Source of the DNA: Firmicutes bacterium UBA3906
Lineage (GTDB): Bacteria; Bacillota; Clostridia; Caldicoprobacterales; DTU083
Length of the DNA: 5,638 bases
Direction: 5' to 3'
NCBI GenBank assembly: GCA_002391555.1
Contig: DGFG01000038.1
Span: 11,409-17,046 of the forward strand
The translations under genes were made by a program, and so were the position numbers. Positions 5,489-5,638 of this stretch are shown piece by piece. The notes under the pieces were generated by a model. The model did not search any database. It saw only the letters and a list, made by a program, of their open reading frames with translations, and was not told the DNA's origin. Within the stretch, counting starts at the first letter, position 1. Every line of letters starts with the position of its first letter.

Positions 5489-5638
5489 ATGGGCAGCTCT
5501 ACAGAAAAGGGTCTAATTAGTAACTACAGGGTTAAAATAAGCATAAGAACCAAGCTATTGCTTATTTATCTGCTATGTGTCCTTGTGCCCATATTTATCT
5601 TTTCATATATCTTTTATAGCTCTGCTATGGAAAACATT
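5489..5638 (+). CDS. N-terminus of a membrane sensor protein, probably a YesM/LytS-type histidine kinase (3' end cut)
   Basis: Fifty codons run to the window edge without a stop. The start is ATG 5489 with GAGTGGGGG (5472-5480) eight bases before it. An in-frame GTG at 5474 sits directly after a TGA and inside that ribosome site, so it is unlikely. The peptide has a polar, basic N-terminus with YRVKISIRTKL (13-23), then one membrane helix (about 23-43, LLLIYLLCVLVPIFIFSYIFY) and the beginning of an extracytoplasmic part. The pattern I-R-T-K-L followed by a helix containing a central Pro is typical of YesM-like sensor kinases of Bacillota, which usually have a large external sensor domain, HAMP, and His_kinase/HATPase domains. 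None of those lie in the window, so a methyl-accepting chemoreceptor or other HAMP protein remains possible. It has its own promoter at 5341. Confidence 0.7.
   Translation, partial: MGSSTEKGLISNYRVKISIRTKLLLIYLLCVLVPIFIFSYIFYSSAMENI

Overview
The window looks like chromosomal DNA of a low-GC Gram-positive anaerobe, most likely a Bacillota lineage of the Clostridia/Tissierellia type. The supports are strong purine-rich Shine-Dalgarno sites, sigma-A-like promoters, heavy use of the codons CTA, ATA and AGG, a TTG and a GTG start, and families typical of that group (a DUF2207 membrane protein, an EcsA-like ABC ATPase with a fused two-half ABC-2 permease, a bacterial PH-domain protein). Genus cannot be read from the sequence. 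No mobile element, CRISPR array, tRNA or rRNA was seen.

Layout. (1) Bases 1-1809 (+) carry a DUF2207-family membrane protein whose true start lies left of the window; it ends in a long Gly-rich tail. (2) A small convergent gene of 51 codons lies on the minus strand at 1930-2085. It has a good Shine-Dalgarno site and its own intrinsic terminator at 1869-1905, between it and the DUF2207 gene. (3) From 2086 to 2345 is a divergent intergenic region with two tandem sigma-A-type promoters facing right and a short hairpin just before the Shine-Dalgarno site of the next gene. (4) A three-gene operon follows (2346-5181, +): a single-pass membrane protein with a bPH_5-like domain (TTG start), an ABC ATPase 30 bases downstream, and a 12-TM ABC permease whose GTG start overlaps the ATPase stop by 8 bases. 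(5) Bases 5182-5488 are non-coding and hold a 10-base direct repeat, a bulged hairpin, a terminator-like hairpin at 5303-5324 and a near-ideal promoter at 5341-5369. (6) At the right edge the first 50 codons of a membrane protein begin at 5489; it resembles the N-terminus of a YesM/LytS-type sensor histidine kinase.

How the genes work together. The ATPase and permease should form an export-type ABC transporter: the permease has two similar halves and could supply both membrane domains, served by an ATPase dimer. The PH-domain protein is co-transcribed and may be an accessory subunit or sensor; its role is inferred from position only. The substrate cannot be told. The DUF2207 gene, the 51-residue gene and the kinase belong to separate transcription units.

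No clearly new system is evident. The points most worth checking are the 51-residue membrane peptide, the PH-domain/ABC association, and the structured spacer in front of the kinase gene.
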